Position numbers and translations under genes: made by a program. A stretch of 64,000 bases of DNA from assembly GCF_042647165.1 (NCBI RefSeq), contig NZ_JBHRUV010000018.1; one strand, given 5' to 3'. Of the stretch, positions 1-8,664 are shown in pieces. The stretch's first letter is position 1, and the number at the start of each line of letters is the position of its first letter. A model generated the notes under the pieces. The model saw only the letters and a list, made by a program, of their open reading frames with translations, had not been told where the DNA came from and did no database searches. The stretch is from Camelimonas abortus (lineage in GTDB: Bacteria; Pseudomonadota; Alphaproteobacteria; Rhizobiales; Beijerinckiaceae).

Positions 1-998
1 AGGCGTCGGCGGGGCTTGGCGGGGGGCTGGTGGCGCTCTCCGGGTCGCTGTTCGTGGCCGCGGCGCGGCGCATCGGCGGCCGGCACGCGCCCCTCGGCCT
101 CATCGCGGCGCCGCCGGTGCTGTGGGCGGCGGCCTGCGCCTGGCGGCCGTTCGTCGGCGACGCCGCCCTGGTCGCCTGCGCGCTCTCCGCGTACATGTCG
201 GCGTGCTTCCTGCTGTGCGCGGTGGAATGCTGGCGCTGGAGCAGCCAGATGGACGGGCCGCGCCGGCCGCTGGCCGCCGCCGCCCTGGCCTTCAGCCTGC
301 TGTTCGCCCTGCGCGCGGTCTACAACGCAGCCCTGCCGTTCCCCCTCGGCTCCGGCGACACGGACGCCGCGGTCTGGCACGCGCTGGCGGCGCTGGTGGT
401 GTTCGCCCTGCTGTCCATGGTGGCCTTTCTCGCGGTGAGCACCAGCCACGGCCAGCGCGACCCCGCGCGCGAATCACCGGCCATCGTCGACGCCGAGACC
501 GGCGCGCTGCGGCGCGGGGCCTTCCTGATCCAGGGCGCGCGAATCGTCGCCCGCCATCATGATGAAGGCCGCCAGGCCTGTCTGGCGCTGGTGTCGCTGG
601 CGACGTCCGGCGGCCGGGAGAAGGGGGAGGCCTTGCGCCTGTTCGCCCGCGTCGCCGGCGGCGTGCTCAAGCCCACCGACCTGTTCGCCCGCATGGGCGA
701 CGCCACCTTCGCGCTGCTGGTCAGCGACGTGGCCTCGGGCGAGGGCGAGGACATCGCCGGCGAGCTGTGCGCGCGCTTCGTCCGCGCCGCCTCCGCAGCC
801 GGCCTCGACGCGCTGGCGCGGGCGGGAATCGTCAGCTCCACCCAGGCGGGCGGCGACCTGCGCGCCATGATCGTCGCCGCCGAACAGGCCCTGCAGCATG
901 CACGTTTTGCAGGCGCTCCGATCGTGCGCTACCATCCCGGCCTGGCGGCGCGGGACAGCGGAGCCGTTGAAAACCTTGGGATCCGGCAGACGGCGTGA
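1..998 (+). CDS. Membrane protein with degenerate GGDEF domain (5' partial)
   Basis: The reading frame is open to the left window edge, so the true start lies upstream; an internal GTG at 30 is the first start-like codon seen. The N-terminal half is hydrophobic with several membrane segments. The C-terminal half looks like a GGDEF fold: DAETGALRRGAF matches the DxLTGLxNRRAF entry motif. The catalytic RxGGDEF loop has become RMGDATF, so diguanylate cyclase activity is unlikely and a sensory or c-di-GMP-related structural role is more plausible. The next gene has the same architecture and strand, which suggests a duplicated pair. The assignment rests on motif resemblance only. Confidence 0.65.
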   Translation, partial: ASAGLGGGLVALSGSLFVAAARRIGGRHAPLGLIAAPPVLWAAACAWRPFVGDAALVACALSAYMSACFLLCAVECWRWSSQMDGPRRPLAAAALAFSLLFALRAVYNAALPFPLGSGDTDAAVWHALAALVVFALLSMVAFLAVSTSHGQRDPARESPAIVDAETGALRRGAFLIQGARIVARHHDEGRQACLALVSLATSGGREKGEALRLFARVAGGVLKPTDLFARMGDATFALLVSDVASGEGEDIAGELCARFVRAASAAGLDALARAGIVSSTQAGGDLRAMIVAAEQALQHARFAGAPIVRYHPGLAARDSGAVENLGIRQTA

Positions 999-1064
999 TC
1001 CCCGCCTGGAAAACGGCGGCGGCAGGGTCGGCCGTTTTGTTGCAAATGTGCGCCGGCGCAACTA

Positions 1065-1094
1065 TTGACATGCGCCGTATTTTCACGGATATAG
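1065..1094 (+). promoter_or_regulatory. Possible sigma-70 promoter
   Basis: A perfect TTGACA -35 hexamer is followed after 17-18 bp by GATATAG, a weak -10. It sits about 200 bp upstream of the second GGDEF-like gene in a 295-bp gap that holds no other recognisable feature. The downstream gene is the likely target, but the long leader makes this tentative. Confidence 0.3.
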
Positions 1095-1293
1095 CCGACG
1101 GGCTGAATGTACCCACCCTCCCCCCCCCAGGTAGGCCATTCGAGACGCCGCTTTTCTCCCCGGCAGGACGTCGCGCCGCGAGGCGACGGCGCAAGGTTTT
1201 GGGGAATGGCGGCGTTTATGCGTAAGCTGGCGTTGTCATTCACCTTGCAGGCGATGGCCGGGGCGCCACCGTCCTCGAAATCTCGGTGCAGGC

Positions 1294-2472
1294 ATGCAGG
1301 TCAATGTCGAAATGCTCCTCCTGTCAGGAGGTCTCGTCAGCGCGGCGCAGGGCGCGGTGCTGCTGTACTTCTGGCGGAAGAAACCGGCGGCCTCGTATCT
1401 GGCGTGGTGGGCGGCCTCGTTCCTCGTCGGCGGCGTGCTGCGCATTCTGGTCGAACTGCTGCCGTACTCGTTCGATGAGCGGAACTTCCTCGGCATCCTG
1501 GTGATCATGCTCGCCTACGGCATGTCTTGGCAGGGGGTGCGCACCTTCGGCGGCCGGCCGGTGGTGCTGCCCATGGTGTTCCTGCCGCCGGCGTGCTGGA
1601 TCGTGATCGGCTTCTCCGGCCTGTTCGACAACGGCTCGGTGGCGCAGCTGCGGGCGGTGTGCTTCCTCTACGCGTTCACCTGGGCGGTCTCGGCCTTTGA
1701 GTTCGTCCGCGCCCGCGGCGTCTCCCTGCCGGCCCGCATGCCGATGATCCTGCTGTGCGCCGCCACCGCCCTGGCCTATGTGGCGCGCATCTTCATCACG
1801 CCCTACGCGCCCTATCCGATCGGCGCGGCGCCGAGCGCGGACTGGGCCTACTCGTCGCTGTTCTTCATCTCCATCATCACCACCATCGCCTTCGGCACCT
1901 TCGCCCTGGCGCTGGCCCGCGAGCACGCCAGCGCCGCCGAGCGCAAGCGCCGCGAGGCGGTGGACCGCCATCACATCCGGTCGCGCAGCACCTTCTTCGC
2001 CAACGTGCGCCTGCTGCTGCGCCGCCACCGCGCCCGCAACGAGCCTGTGGCAATGGCCTTCATCCACGTCGACATGGGCCGCTCCGGCGCCCCGGACGCC
2101 GTGGCCTTCGAGAAGGTGCTGCGCCGCTTCGAGGGCAGCGTGAAGGCGGTGGACCAGTTCAGCATCGTCGGCCGCGCCGAGCTGGCGGCCGTGCTGTGCC
2201 GCCGCACCGCCGCCGACGCGCTCGACCATTTCCAGGGCGTGGTCGCCGGCCTTGATGGCGTCTGCCGCGAGCAGGGCTGGAAGATCAGCATCGGCGTCGC
2301 CTCCACCGAGCAGGTCGGCCACGACGTCAACGCCCTGATCGACGCCGCCTGGGGGGCGCTGGCCGCCGCCCGCAGCCGCGACGACCGCGTCGCCATCTAC
2401 CGGCCCGGCATGAGCCGCCGCATGGCCGAGGCGCCGGTTAACAATGTGGTGAGCCTCGCCGCCACCCGCTGA
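1294..2472 (+). CDS. Multi-pass membrane protein with degenerate GGDEF domain
   Basis: This 392-residue protein has about seven hydrophobic segments in residues 1-215, then a charged linker and a cytoplasmic domain shaped like GGDEF (roughly residues 225-375). The signature loop reads IVGRAELAAVL instead of RxGGDEFxxxL, so the catalytic Asp/Glu are lost, and no RxxD inhibitory site is evident. The C-terminal pattern WKISIGVASTE followed by ALIDAAWGALAAARSRD is typical of GGDEF C-termini (SxGVA, then A..AL..AK..GRN). It is probably an enzymatically dead signalling protein. It parallels the preceding gene in orientation and layout. The ATG start has no strong ribosome-binding site. Confidence 0.7.
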   Translation: MQVNVEMLLLSGGLVSAAQGAVLLYFWRKKPAASYLAWWAASFLVGGVLRILVELLPYSFDERNFLGILVIMLAYGMSWQGVRTFGGRPVVLPMVFLPPACWIVIGFSGLFDNGSVAQLRAVCFLYAFTWAVSAFEFVRARGVSLPARMPMILLCAATALAYVARIFITPYAPYPIGAAPSADWAYSSLFFISIITTIAFGTFALALAREHASAAERKRREAVDRHHIRSRSTFFANVRLLLRRHRARNEPVAMAFIHVDMGRSGAPDAVAFEKVLRRFEGSVKAVDQFSIVGRAELAAVLCRRTAADALDHFQGVVAGLDGVCREQGWKISIGVASTEQVGHDVNALIDAAWGALAAARSRDDRVAIYRPGMSRRMAEAPVNNVVSLAATR

Positions 2473-2609
2473 TCCGGGCGACCGGGGCTGCTTTCAGGCG
2501 CGTCGCGCGGGGTCCGCGCGGCGCGTCTTGCTTTTTCGGGACGGCGCGGCCGCGCGCCGGCGCCGCCAGCCGGATGGGGGGAGAGCCGGCGCGGGAAGGG
2601 CGCCGCGCC

Positions 2610-3323
2610 TCAGGGCGGGAGGACCGGAATGGCGCGTCCGATCCGCTGTTCGGTGAGGCTGATGTCGGTCACCACGGCGAGGGATTCGACCCCGGCGTCG
2701 GTGGCGGCGCGCCAGGCCCGGGCGTAGGCCGGATCGAGGTCGGCGGCGAGGGTGAAGGCCTGCGCCTGCATCTGCACCACATAGAGCATCACCGCCCGGC
2801 TGCCGGCGCGGACCATGTCCGCCAGCTCGGCCAGATGTCTGGCCCCGCGGGCGGTGACGCAGTCCGGAAACTCCGCAAGGCCGTCGCGGCGCATCAGGTG
2901 GACGTTCTTCACCTCCACGTGGCACGGCGGCCGCTGCGGATCCTCCAGCAGGATGTCGATGCGGCTCGCCCTGCCATAGCGCACCTCGCGGCGCAGGCCG
3001 CCATATCCGGCCAGCTCCGGAATGACGCCGGCGCGGATCGCCTCCTCGGCGAGGGCGTTGGGCCGGGCGGTGTTGATTCCCACCCACTGCGGCGCGTGCG
3101 GGGCGCCGACTTCCACCAGCTCCCACGACCATTGCAGGGTTCGTCGTGGATTGTCCGAACGGGACAGCATCGTGCGGCTGCCCGGTCCGGTGAGGCCGAG
3201 CATGGCCCCCGGATTCGCGCAGTGGACGGTGACGACCGTTCCGTCGGCCAGCTCCATGTCGGCGAGAAAGCGCTTGTAGCGCCGCAGCAGCCGGGCCTCG
3301 ACAAGGGGAGATGGATACAGCAT
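2610..3323 (-). CDS. sfsA: SfsA family DNA/RNA nuclease-like protein
   Basis: The 237-residue protein has the normal SfsA length and architecture: an N-terminal OB-like part with RFLADMELADG and HCANPGAMLGL, then a PD-(D/E)XK-like core with RASRIDILL and CHVEVKNVHL, and the conserved AEFPDCVTARGARHLAEL segment. SfsA was named for maltose-metabolism effects in E. coli; its fold suggests a nucleic-acid-binding nuclease, but its in vivo job is unsettled. The start chosen is the ATG giving MLYPSPLVEARLLRRYKRFL, the canonical family N-terminus; the longer open frame upstream is noncoding shadow across the divergent cinA-like gene. The two genes share a 141-bp divergent intergenic region. Confidence 0.93.
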   Translation of the reverse strand: MLYPSPLVEARLLRRYKRFLADMELADGTVVTVHCANPGAMLGLTGPGSRTMLSRSDNPRRTLQWSWELVEVGAPHAPQWVGINTARPNALAEEAIRAGVIPELAGYGGLRREVRYGRASRIDILLEDPQRPPCHVEVKNVHLMRRDGLAEFPDCVTARGARHLAELADMVRAGSRAVMLYVVQMQAQAFTLAADLDPAYARAWRAATDAGVESLAVVTDISLTEQRIGRAIPVLPP

Positions 3324-3464
3324 GGCGGACGGGTTAGCGCCTTTTCGCCCCGGAGGAAACCGCCGGCGCGGGTCTGGCCGCAGGCCGTCTTGCGCGTGGT
3401 CCGGCGCCGGCGCCGCGGCTACAACGGGAGCGGCTGCAATCGGGCGCAACACGACGGAGGCGAC

Positions 3465-4265
3465 ATGACGGAACGGACAGAGGGCGCGGCGGCGCCGGAA
3501 GAAACCCGGGACGGGGAGCGGCCGGTGACCGCCGCCGTGCTGGTGATTGGCGACGAGATCCTTTCCGGCCGCACCAAGGAGCGCAACATCGGCTTTATCG
3601 CCGGCTACCTGTGCAATCTGGGCATTGACCTGAAAGAGGCGCGTATTGTGCCTGACGACCATCAGGAGATCGTCGACGCCCTCAACGCCCTGCGCCGCCG
3701 CCATGACTACGTGTTCACCACCGGCGGCATCGGCCCCACCCACGACGACATCACCGCCGACGCCGTGGCGGCGGCCTTTGGCGTCAGCATCGACGTGGAC
3801 GAGCGCGCGGTGAACGAAATGCTGAAACGCCTGAAGCCCGCCGAGCTGACGCCGGCGCGGCTGCGCATGGCGCGCATTCCGGCGGGGGCGGAGCTGGTGC
3901 TGAACGAGGTGTCGGGCGCGCCGGGCTTCTGGATCGGCAACGTCATCACCATGGCCGGCGTGCCGTCGATCATGCAGTCGATGATGGATTACGTGGCCCC
4001 GCGGCTGCGCGGCGGCCGGCGCATGCTGTCGGTCACCATCCAGGCGGACTGTCGCGAGGGCGACGTGGTGGAGGGTTTCGCCGGCGTCCAGAAGGCGTTT
4101 CCGGACGTGCTGATGGGCAGTTATCCATTCGTCGACGCCGGCGGCTTCAACACCCGCCTGGTGTTGCGCTGCCGCGACGCGGCGCGGCTGGAGGAGGCGA
4201 AACAGGCGGTGGAGGCCATGCTGGCCGCCCTGCCGCCAGGCGTGCGCCGGACGCAGCCGGCCTGA
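3465..4265 (+). CDS. CinA-type competence/damage-inducible molybdopterin-binding protein
   Basis: The 266-residue protein is the stand-alone MoCF/MoaB-like domain of the CinA family. VLVIGDEILSGRTKERN is the N-terminal nucleotide/cofactor motif, and TTGGIGPTHDDITADAVA is the diagnostic loop. There is no C-terminal nicotinamide-nucleotide amidohydrolase domain, as in many alphaproteobacterial short CinA proteins. A good ribosome-binding site (cggaggcgac) precedes the ATG. The extra N-terminal 20 residues are low-complexity and charged. The precise biological role of this short form is not established; ADP-ribose pyrophosphatase activity is known for full CinA. Confidence 0.88.
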   Translation: MTERTEGAAAPEETRDGERPVTAAVLVIGDEILSGRTKERNIGFIAGYLCNLGIDLKEARIVPDDHQEIVDALNALRRRHDYVFTTGGIGPTHDDITADAVAAAFGVSIDVDERAVNEMLKRLKPAELTPARLRMARIPAGAELVLNEVSGAPGFWIGNVITMAGVPSIMQSMMDYVAPRLRGGRRMLSVTIQADCREGDVVEGFAGVQKAFPDVLMGSYPFVDAGGFNTRLVLRCRDAARLEEAKQAVEAMLAALPPGVRRTQPA

Positions 4266-4290
4266 GGCGCCGCCCCTCTCGGGCGGCGCC
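4266..4290. terminator. GC-rich hairpin after the CinA-like gene
   Basis: A perfect 10-bp stem (GGCGCCGCCC/GGGCGGCGCC) with a 5-nt loop begins directly after the stop codon. There is no T-run, so intrinsic termination is uncertain; it may instead stabilise the 3' end. The identical 10-bp arms recur at 54960-54984, where a T-run is present. Confidence 0.4.
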
Positions 4291-4409
4291 GCGCCGGGTG
4301 GGCGGCGCGCCGGCGTTCCGCGCCACGGCCGGCGTCCGCGGGAGGCGCCGCAGCAGCAGCCTGGCCGCGGCGCCGGGCCCGGGAACATGAAAGCGCGCCG
4401 GCGCGGCGG

Positions 4410-5624
4410 TCACGCCTGTTGCGCGGCGGCGCATTCCGCCAGGATTTCCTCATTGTGGGCGCCGAGTTCCGGCGGCGGCGCCGGCGGGCGCTTCGGCTCG
4501 TCCTCGATCCACAGCGGGCTGTCGATGGTGTAGGGGGCGCCGGGCAGGCCCTGCATGGGGGTGAGCACGCCGGTGGCCAGCATCTGCGCGTCATGGGCGG
4601 CGTCCATGGCGCGCGCCACCACGGCGTGGGGCACGCCGGCGCCGGTGAGCAAGGCGCTCCATTCCTGCGCCGGGCGGCGCGCGAAGGCGTCGTCCAGCAG
4701 CCGGATCAGCTCGGGAGCGCGCCCGGCGCGGGCGGCCATGGTGGCGAAGCGCGGATCGTCGGTCAGCTGCTCCAGGCCGAGCGCGCGCGTCAGCGCCGGC
4801 CAGCACTGCGCCTGCTGGCTGGCGGTGACCGAGAGCGTCAGCCAGCGCCCGCAGCCGCACAGGTAGTGGTTGCCGAGCGGATTGCGCACCTCCAGCCGCG
4901 GAACCGGCCGCGGCGGCGCCACGCCGGCGACGGCCCCCTGGATGGAGATGGCGTTCGACCAGGCGCCGTTGGCGATCAGCGACGAGCCCACATGGGCGCC
5001 GCGGCCGGTGCGCTCGCGCCGGTACAGGGCCGAGACGATGGCGCCATAGAGCGCCAGCGCGCCCATCTGGTCGCCCATGCCGGGGGTGGAGCGGGCGGGA
5101 ACGCTGTCGTCGCTGGGGCGCACCTGGTCCATCAGCCCGGAGCGCGCCCACCAGGCGGTGGCGTCGAAGGCGGCGAGATCCTTCTCCGCGCCGGTTTCGC
5201 CATAGCCGGTGAAGGAGGCGTAGACCAGCCGGTCGTTGAGGTGGCGCACGTCCTCCCAGCGGATGCCGAGCCGCTCGCGCGCCTTCAGCGGCATGTTGGT
5301 GATGAACACGTCGGCGGTGCGCACGATGGCGTAGAGCTTCTCCCGGTCCGCCGGCTGCTTGAGGTCAAGGGCGACGCTGCGCTTGTTGCGGCCCACGATG
5401 GTCCAGAAATAGGCGTGCTCCGTGGGCGTGAGGCCGGGCGCAAGGTGGAAGCTGCGCATGGGATCGCCGCCGTCCGGCGGTTCGATCTTGATCACGTCGG
5501 CGCCGAAGTCGGCGAGGATGGTGGCCGCCGACGGGGCGGCGACGAACGACGCCACGTCCAGCACCCGCAGCCCCCCGAACATTGCGCCTGCCTGCGGCGC
5601 CGCCCGTTTCGTGCCCTGGCTCAC
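4410..5624 (-). CDS. CaiB/BaiF family (class III) CoA-transferase
   Basis: This 404-residue protein transfers CoA between carboxylic acids. Residues 15-55 carry the family N-terminus (GGLRVLDVASFVAAPSAA, FGADVIKIEPPDGGDP). Asp185 in PGMGDQMGALALYGAI aligns with the catalytic aspartate of formyl-CoA transferase. GRGAHVGSSLIANGAW and the C-terminal IDSPLWIEDEP segment also fit. I chose the GTG start because AGGAGA lies 6 bases upstream; a longer in-frame ATG 69 bases earlier lacks such a site. The substrate cannot be deduced from context, since no beta-oxidation or oxalate genes adjoin it. Confidence 0.85.
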   Translation of the reverse strand: MSQGTKRAAPQAGAMFGGLRVLDVASFVAAPSAATILADFGADVIKIEPPDGGDPMRSFHLAPGLTPTEHAYFWTIVGRNKRSVALDLKQPADREKLYAIVRTADVFITNMPLKARERLGIRWEDVRHLNDRLVYASFTGYGETGAEKDLAAFDATAWWARSGLMDQVRPSDDSVPARSTPGMGDQMGALALYGAIVSALYRRERTGRGAHVGSSLIANGAWSNAISIQGAVAGVAPPRPVPRLEVRNPLGNHYLCGCGRWLTLSVTASQQAQCWPALTRALGLEQLTDDPRFATMAARAGRAPELIRLLDDAFARRPAQEWSALLTGAGVPHAVVARAMDAAHDAQMLATGVLTPMQGLPGAPYTIDSPLWIEDEPKRPPAPPPELGAHNEEILAECAAAQQA

Positions 5625-5832
5625 GACTGTCTCCTGTCCCTTCCCGGTCCGCGGCGTTTCGCGGACTTCTGTCGTTCGCCGGAAAGCTGTCACGAAGCGC
5701 GGCGCCCGGCAATTGCATAACCATACGGAAACACGCGTCCGGCCATGCGTCAGGGGAAAAGCGCGGAGAGGCGCCGCGGCGCCGGCCCGGCCGCGCCGCG
5801 TCCGCGTTCCGCCGGGACAGGGGGATCCGGGA

Positions 5833-5918
5833 TGGTGCGGACGACGGGACTCGAACCCGTACTCTCAGCGAGAGGCAGATTTTAAGTCTGCTGCGTCTAC
5901 CAGTTTCGCCACGTCCGC
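5833..5918 (-). tRNA. tRNA-Leu(UAA)
   Basis: On the minus strand the sequence folds as a class II tRNA: acceptor GCGGACG pairs with CGUCCGC, the anticodon loop is CUUAAAA (anticodon UAA), there is a variable arm CCUCUCGCUGAGAG, and the T-loop is GGUUCGAGUCC. The 3' CCA is encoded. Total length is 86 nt. Confidence 0.96.
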
Positions 5919-6129
5919 GCCTCGGGCGCCTGCGCGCCGCCGCCGGCGCAGGCGCAGGCGCGGCGGAGCCACCCGGACCAGACCGCTTATGCGCGAAGGC
6001 CCGCGCGCTTTCAAGCAGCCGTGAGCGCCGCCGTGCAACGGGGGCGGGACAGCGCCTGCGCCGTCGCCGCGACGCCTGCCGCCGGCCGGCGCTTCTCCGG
6101 CCTGCGCCGCGGCGGGGCGGGGCGCCGTT

Positions 6130-7368
6130 TCAGCCCGTGCGCCGCGCCGCGGCGATCTGCGGCGGGCGCCAGCCGTACAGCCAGTCGTGACGCGCCAGCA
6201 CGCCGTCGCCGCCCATGCGCCGCATGACCAGATTGCGCGCCAGGCTCAGCGGCGGCGGCAGGTGGTAGATCCAGCCGTTGCGCCGGCCCTCGCGCTGCAC
6301 CCGCGCGGCCCGCGCCCGCCGCGCGGCTGCGTACATCTCCAGCGCCCGCGGCAGCGGCATGCCGGCCCGCATCGCCTCGCCCACCAGGCTGGCGAGGGTG
6401 GCGGCGTCCTCGATGGCCAGCGCCCCGCCCTGGGCGAGGAACGGCAGCACCGGATGGGCGGCGTCGCCGAGCAGCGTCACCCGCCCGCTGCTCCAGCGCG
6501 CCGGCGGCGGCGCGTCGTGCAGGGCGTGGATGCGCCATTCGCCGGCGCTGGCCACCAGCGTCCGCGCCTGGGGATGGGCGTCGCGGAAGGCGTCGCGGAC
6601 AGTCTGCGGGTCGGCCTCGTGGCTCCACGCCGGCAGGGCCTCCCGCGCCGGGATCACCGCCACGACGTTCACCGAGCGGCCGGCGTTGACGCCGTAATGC
6701 ACCAGGTGGCGGCCGGAGCCGAGCCACAGGCCGGTTTCCGCCACGTCCAGGCCGGCGGGCAGCGCCCCGGCCGGAATCACGGCGCGCCAGGCGTGATAGC
6801 CCCGGTAACGCGGCGGCGCGGCGCCGAGCGCGCGGCGCAGGCGCGACCACACCCCGTCGGCGCCGATGGCGAAGTCGCCGGCCAGCTCCTCTTCCTGGCC
6901 GTTGCCGCGGGCCGCCGTGACCACCGCTCTCTCGCCGCGGGTGTGCGCCGCCGTGACGGTGCGGCCGGTGAGAATGCGCGCGCCGGGGCCGCCGCGCAGC
7001 GCGTCCAGCATCACCATGTGCAGGTCGTTGCGGGCGATCACCAGATAGGGCGCGCCATAGCGGTCGCGCATGGCCTGGCCCAGCTCCATGCGCGCCAGCT
7101 CGGCGCCGCCGGCGAGGGCGCGCACCCGCACCCGCTGCGGCTCCACCGCATGGCGCATCAGCGCCGGGCCAAGCCCCAGCGCGAACAGCACGTTGCTGGC
7201 GTTGGGAGACAGCTGGATGCCGGCGCCGGTTTCGCCCAGCGCGGTGCGCTGCTCAACCAGTATGGTTTCGACGCCGGCTTCGCGGAGGGTCAGGGCGGCG
7301 GCGAGGCCGCCAATGCCTGCGCCGGCGATGACGGCCGTGCCGGCGCCAGTGGAAGCGTGGCGGGTCAT
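6130..7368 (-). CDS. FAD-dependent aromatic-ring monooxygenase family protein
   Basis: A 412-residue group A flavoprotein monooxygenase. It has the N-terminal Rossmann motif AGAGIGGLAAALTLREAG, the DG motif region FAIGADGVWSRLRRALG, and the GD motif LLGDAAHPVLPF followed by GGALAIEDAATLA. Overall it most resembles salicylate or 3-hydroxybenzoate hydroxylases and related UbiH-like enzymes that hydroxylate phenolic substrates with NAD(P)H and O2. The start MTRHAS is preferred because GGAAG sits upstream; an ATG 15 bases earlier is possible. The gene stands alone between a tRNA and a zinc-finger gene, so the substrate is unknown. Confidence 0.85.
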   Translation of the reverse strand: MTRHASTGAGTAVIAGAGIGGLAAALTLREAGVETILVEQRTALGETGAGIQLSPNASNVLFALGLGPALMRHAVEPQRVRVRALAGGAELARMELGQAMRDRYGAPYLVIARNDLHMVMLDALRGGPGARILTGRTVTAAHTRGERAVVTAARGNGQEEELAGDFAIGADGVWSRLRRALGAAPPRYRGYHAWRAVIPAGALPAGLDVAETGLWLGSGRHLVHYGVNAGRSVNVVAVIPAREALPAWSHEADPQTVRDAFRDAHPQARTLVASAGEWRIHALHDAPPPARWSSGRVTLLGDAAHPVLPFLAQGGALAIEDAATLASLVGEAMRAGMPLPRALEMYAAARRARAARVQREGRRNGWIYHLPPPLSLARNLVMRRMGGDGVLARHDWLYGWRPPQIAAARRTG

Positions 7369-7500
7369 GGGACTTCCAGCCATCGCCGGAGCGGCGGCGC
7401 GCCCGGCGGAGAAGCGCCGCCGGCGAAAACGGAGAAACAGGCGCCGGCGACGGTGATCAGCGAAGGATTCCAGTGTGGACAGGCGGCGTGCGGCGGCGCC

Positions 7501-7737
7501 TCAGCCTTCCCAGGCGCACTCCGGCGGGTTGCACGCGCCTGCCTTCAGCGCCGGGTTGAAACGGTACAGCGTCGAGCAGTAGCTGCAGACAGCCTCCGTC
7601 TCGTCGCCCATGTCGATGAAGATGTGCGGATGATCGAACGGCGGACGCGCGCCGATGCACATGAACTCGCGCGAACCGACCTCGATCACCGGGACGCCCG
7701 GATCGTTCTGGAAGTGGGGGGTGGCATGGGCCGCCAT
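7501..7737 (-). CDS. CHCC-type zinc-finger protein
   Basis: A 78-residue protein with Cys27, His36 or His38, Cys51 and Cys54 (CSYC) in the order expected of the zf-CHCC family (relative of the mitochondrial complex I NDUFS6 subunit). Such short proteins are widespread in Alphaproteobacteria. The body (EFMCIGARPPFDHPHIFIDM, then EAVCSYCSTLYRF) is strongly characteristic. A role in complex I assembly is inferred from the eukaryotic homologue, not shown here. It lies 132 bases upstream of the FAD monooxygenase and is read in the same direction. Confidence 0.88.
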   Translation of the reverse strand: MAAHATPHFQNDPGVPVIEVGSREFMCIGARPPFDHPHIFIDMGDETEAVCSYCSTLYRFNPALKAGACNPPECAWEG

Positions 7738-7784
7738 GGTCGCATCCTCATCAGTCCAACTGCGCCGGCACCATAAGCGCAAGC

Positions 7785-8459
7785 TCACCCGGACGCCAGA
7801 CCCGAGGGGCCGGCCTGCGGCGGCGCGTGGTCGCGGGCGCGCGCCGCTGCGTAAGCCAGGGCGACGCCGGCCCCGGCCAGCCATCCGCCCAGCACGTCCG
7901 TGGGCCAGTGCACGCCGAGATAGGGCCGCGTGGCGCCCACCAGCAGCGCCAGCGCCGCCGCCCCGGCCACGGCGGCCGTCCGCGCCCGGCGCAGCGCCGG
8001 CGCCGTGAGCGCGATCATCACGTAAACCGCCATGGAGAGCATGGCGTGGCTGCTGGGGTAGCTGTAACCGGAAAAGCCGCCGAGATAGGGCGTCACCTCC
8101 GGTCGCGCCCGCGCCACCGCCAGCTTGAGCGCGCCGGCCAGCAGGAAGGCGAGCGCTGCTCCGGCTCCCAGCTGCAGCGCCGCGCGCCGCGCGCCGCTCC
8201 GCCACAGCAGCGCCGCCGTGACCGCCGTCGCCGCCGCCAGCGCCGGCGACCAGCCGGCCAGGGTGAGCGCGCGCGCCAGCCCCAGGCCCCATGCCGGGCC
8301 GGCGGGCGTCGCCAGGTCATTCGCCTGGCGCAGGCCGCGCAGAAGGGCGTGGTCGAAGCCGGCGGCGAAGCCATGGACCGCCGCCATGCCAAGCGCTGCG
8401 GCGGCCAGCAGGCACAGCAGGCCTGCGACGGCGAGGGCGGATGCGGCGGGGCCGCGCAT
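7785..8459 (-). CDS. PAP2-family membrane phosphatase
   Basis: A 224-residue integral membrane protein with about six hydrophobic segments. All three PAP2 phosphatase motifs are present: KLAVARARP (KxxxxxxRP), YPSSHAM (PSGH with Ser in place of Gly) and TRPYLGVHWPTDVLGG (SRxxxxxHxxxD). The His in the second and third motifs are the expected nucleophile and relay residues. Likely substrates are lipid phosphates such as undecaprenyl pyrophosphate or phosphatidic acid, hydrolysed on the periplasmic side. AGGAGAGG lies six bases before the chosen ATG; the longer open frame upstream is rejected. Confidence 0.88.
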   Translation of the reverse strand: MRGPAASALAVAGLLCLLAAAALGMAAVHGFAAGFDHALLRGLRQANDLATPAGPAWGLGLARALTLAGWSPALAAATAVTAALLWRSGARRAALQLGAGAALAFLLAGALKLAVARARPEVTPYLGGFSGYSYPSSHAMLSMAVYVMIALTAPALRRARTAAVAGAAALALLVGATRPYLGVHWPTDVLGGWLAGAGVALAYAAARARDHAPPQAGPSGLASG

Positions 8460-8664
8460 GGGGGACCTCTCCTGTGGGGCGTGCGGCGGTCGCCGGGCAT
8501 GACGGTGCAAATCCGGCGAAATCATGTCGCCGCCGGGCGACAGTTTCTGTTCCGTTCAGGTCTGGGCGCGCTCCGCGCGGAATTTGACGCAGGCGCGCGC
8601 GTCATTCCGGAACATCGCTCCTGTCGTGTGGTTAACACACCGACACAAATTCAGGAGATCCGAC

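Noticed and set aside
2574..4388. Long open frames over sfsA and the CinA-like gene (e.g. a 592-codon minus-strand frame)
   Set aside because: They are extensions of the real genes into antisense GC-rich sequence. Ribosome-binding sites and family N-termini place the starts at 3323 (minus) and 3465 (plus).
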